Under the pieces are notes generated by a model that saw nothing but the letters and a program-made list of their open reading frames with translations, ran no database searches and was not told the origin of the DNA. A DNA stretch of 64,000 bases, from contig NC_049980.1 of the NCBI RefSeq assembly GCF_000003815.2, positions 24,843,035-24,907,034 of the forward strand, written 5' to 3'. Below are positions 63,701-64,000 of this stretch, piece after piece. Position 1 is the stretch's first letter. Every line of letters begins with the position of its first letter. This DNA comes from Branchiostoma floridae (lineage: Eukaryota; Chordata; Leptocardii; Amphioxiformes; Branchiostomatidae). The translations under genes were made by a program, and so were the position numbers.

Positions 63701-63942
63701 AAAATATACATACACTGTGATACAGAAAAGCAAATGACATTTGATGGTTTGTGAGAGGTACCGCTACAACCATGTACCGGTAATGGTTATGCAGCGCCCC
63801 CTACCTGTCTGTTACAGGACTGTAGGCTGTATTCCCTGGTGCACAGTCCCTCAGATACAGAGGATGTCCAGTGACACACTCATAGTATGACCCACAGTCA
63901 GCTGGGTTCCTGTAGCGCCCAGGGCTCTACCATCGCAGGTGA
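60780..63942 (-). CDS. Secreted CBM14 / EGF / pentraxin multidomain protein (C-terminal part; 5' end beyond window)
   Basis: Likely extracellular carbohydrate-binding protein, either pattern recognition or chitin matrix. Exons 5' to 3': 63805-63942, 63449-63579, 63021-63262, 62476-62875, 62057-62182, 61542-61674, 61118-61248, 60780-60973; the phases join. Domain order: CBM14 (peritrophin-A, six Cys, spanning two exons), EGF, Gly/Asp linker, pentraxin, EGF, CBM14 (spanning two exons), EGF, CBM14, stop. The pentraxin has FPGPRG at its start, the signature HTVCTTW, and calcium-site residues discussed in the findings. The EGFs have six-Cys CxxxCxNGGxC patterns. The exon at 63805-63942 needs one more base (GCCC at about 63922-63924) to stay open. 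I know no named protein with this domain order. Upstream modules probably continue past 64000. Confidence 0.85.
62476..63262 (-). other. Pentraxin domain (two exons)
   Basis: Exons 63021-63262 and 62476-62875 join in phase 0 (GGFK to LYIQ) and give a ~200-residue pentraxin fold. Landmarks in order: FPGPRG, FTLCVHMRS, ISLVSYA, NELLLF, HTVCTTWRS (family signature HxCxxW), WILGQDQD, LSEVNLWDRVLSPEEI. The order and spacing match C-reactive protein. The signature Cys and its partner in FTLC should form the conserved disulfide. Confidence 0.9.
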
Positions 63943-64000
63943 CTGGAGAAAGGAAAGAAATGCTTGAACAGTTATTCAGGAATTCATGACTTAGTTCCGG

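Overview
The window reads as animal nuclear DNA, most likely amphioxus (Branchiostoma, Cephalochordata). The reasons are: short GT-AG introns in every gene; a head-to-head HADHA/HADHB pair as in vertebrates; a secreted protein that mixes chitin-binding, EGF and pentraxin domains; many short inverted-repeat transposons and SINEs; and frequent TACATGTA-like words. The species call is inference. All exon models were built by hand, matching splice sites and reading phase.

Left part (1-17196, minus strand): a very large multi-Tudor protein of the TDRD6/TDRD15/Drosophila Tudor kind, running off the left edge. At least 17 coding exons give about 4,170 residues and 16 Tudor domains, 13 of them in one 8.9-kb first coding exon. 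Such proteins scaffold germ granules by binding dimethyl-arginine on Piwi proteins. An intron holds a 5S-rRNA-derived SINE on the other strand. The upstream region has E2F and YY1 motifs and three spaced CCAAT boxes.

Middle (20120-43150): the two subunits of the mitochondrial trifunctional protein. HADHA (minus, 23 exons, 775 residues) and HADHB (plus, 17 exons, about 479 residues) diverge from a shared 736-bp region with a TCTCGCGAGA palindrome, a PPRE/HNF4-like DR1 and a YY1 motif at the HADHB start codon. Together they carry out the last three steps of long-chain fatty acid beta-oxidation. HADHB has a one-base frameshift in exon 12. Introns carry a hAT-like MITE with 8-bp target duplication, a 146-bp-arm foldback element, a mariner-like MITE, a tRNA SINE and a promoter-like GC-rich cluster.

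43151-51241 is repeat-rich intergenic DNA: two diverged copies of an unidentified 1.6-2.1-kb repeat, a ~163-bp satellite, a MITE with 9-bp target duplication and a 38-bp palindrome. Next is a two-exon PDIK1L/STK35-like kinase (plus, 51242-52459) with a possible extra 3' exon at 56118. At the right edge (minus, 60780-64000) is the C-terminal part of a secreted protein: CBM14-EGF, pentraxin, EGF, CBM14-EGF, CBM14. It is a plausible pattern-recognition or chitin-matrix protein, and its most upstream visible exon has a one-base frameshift.
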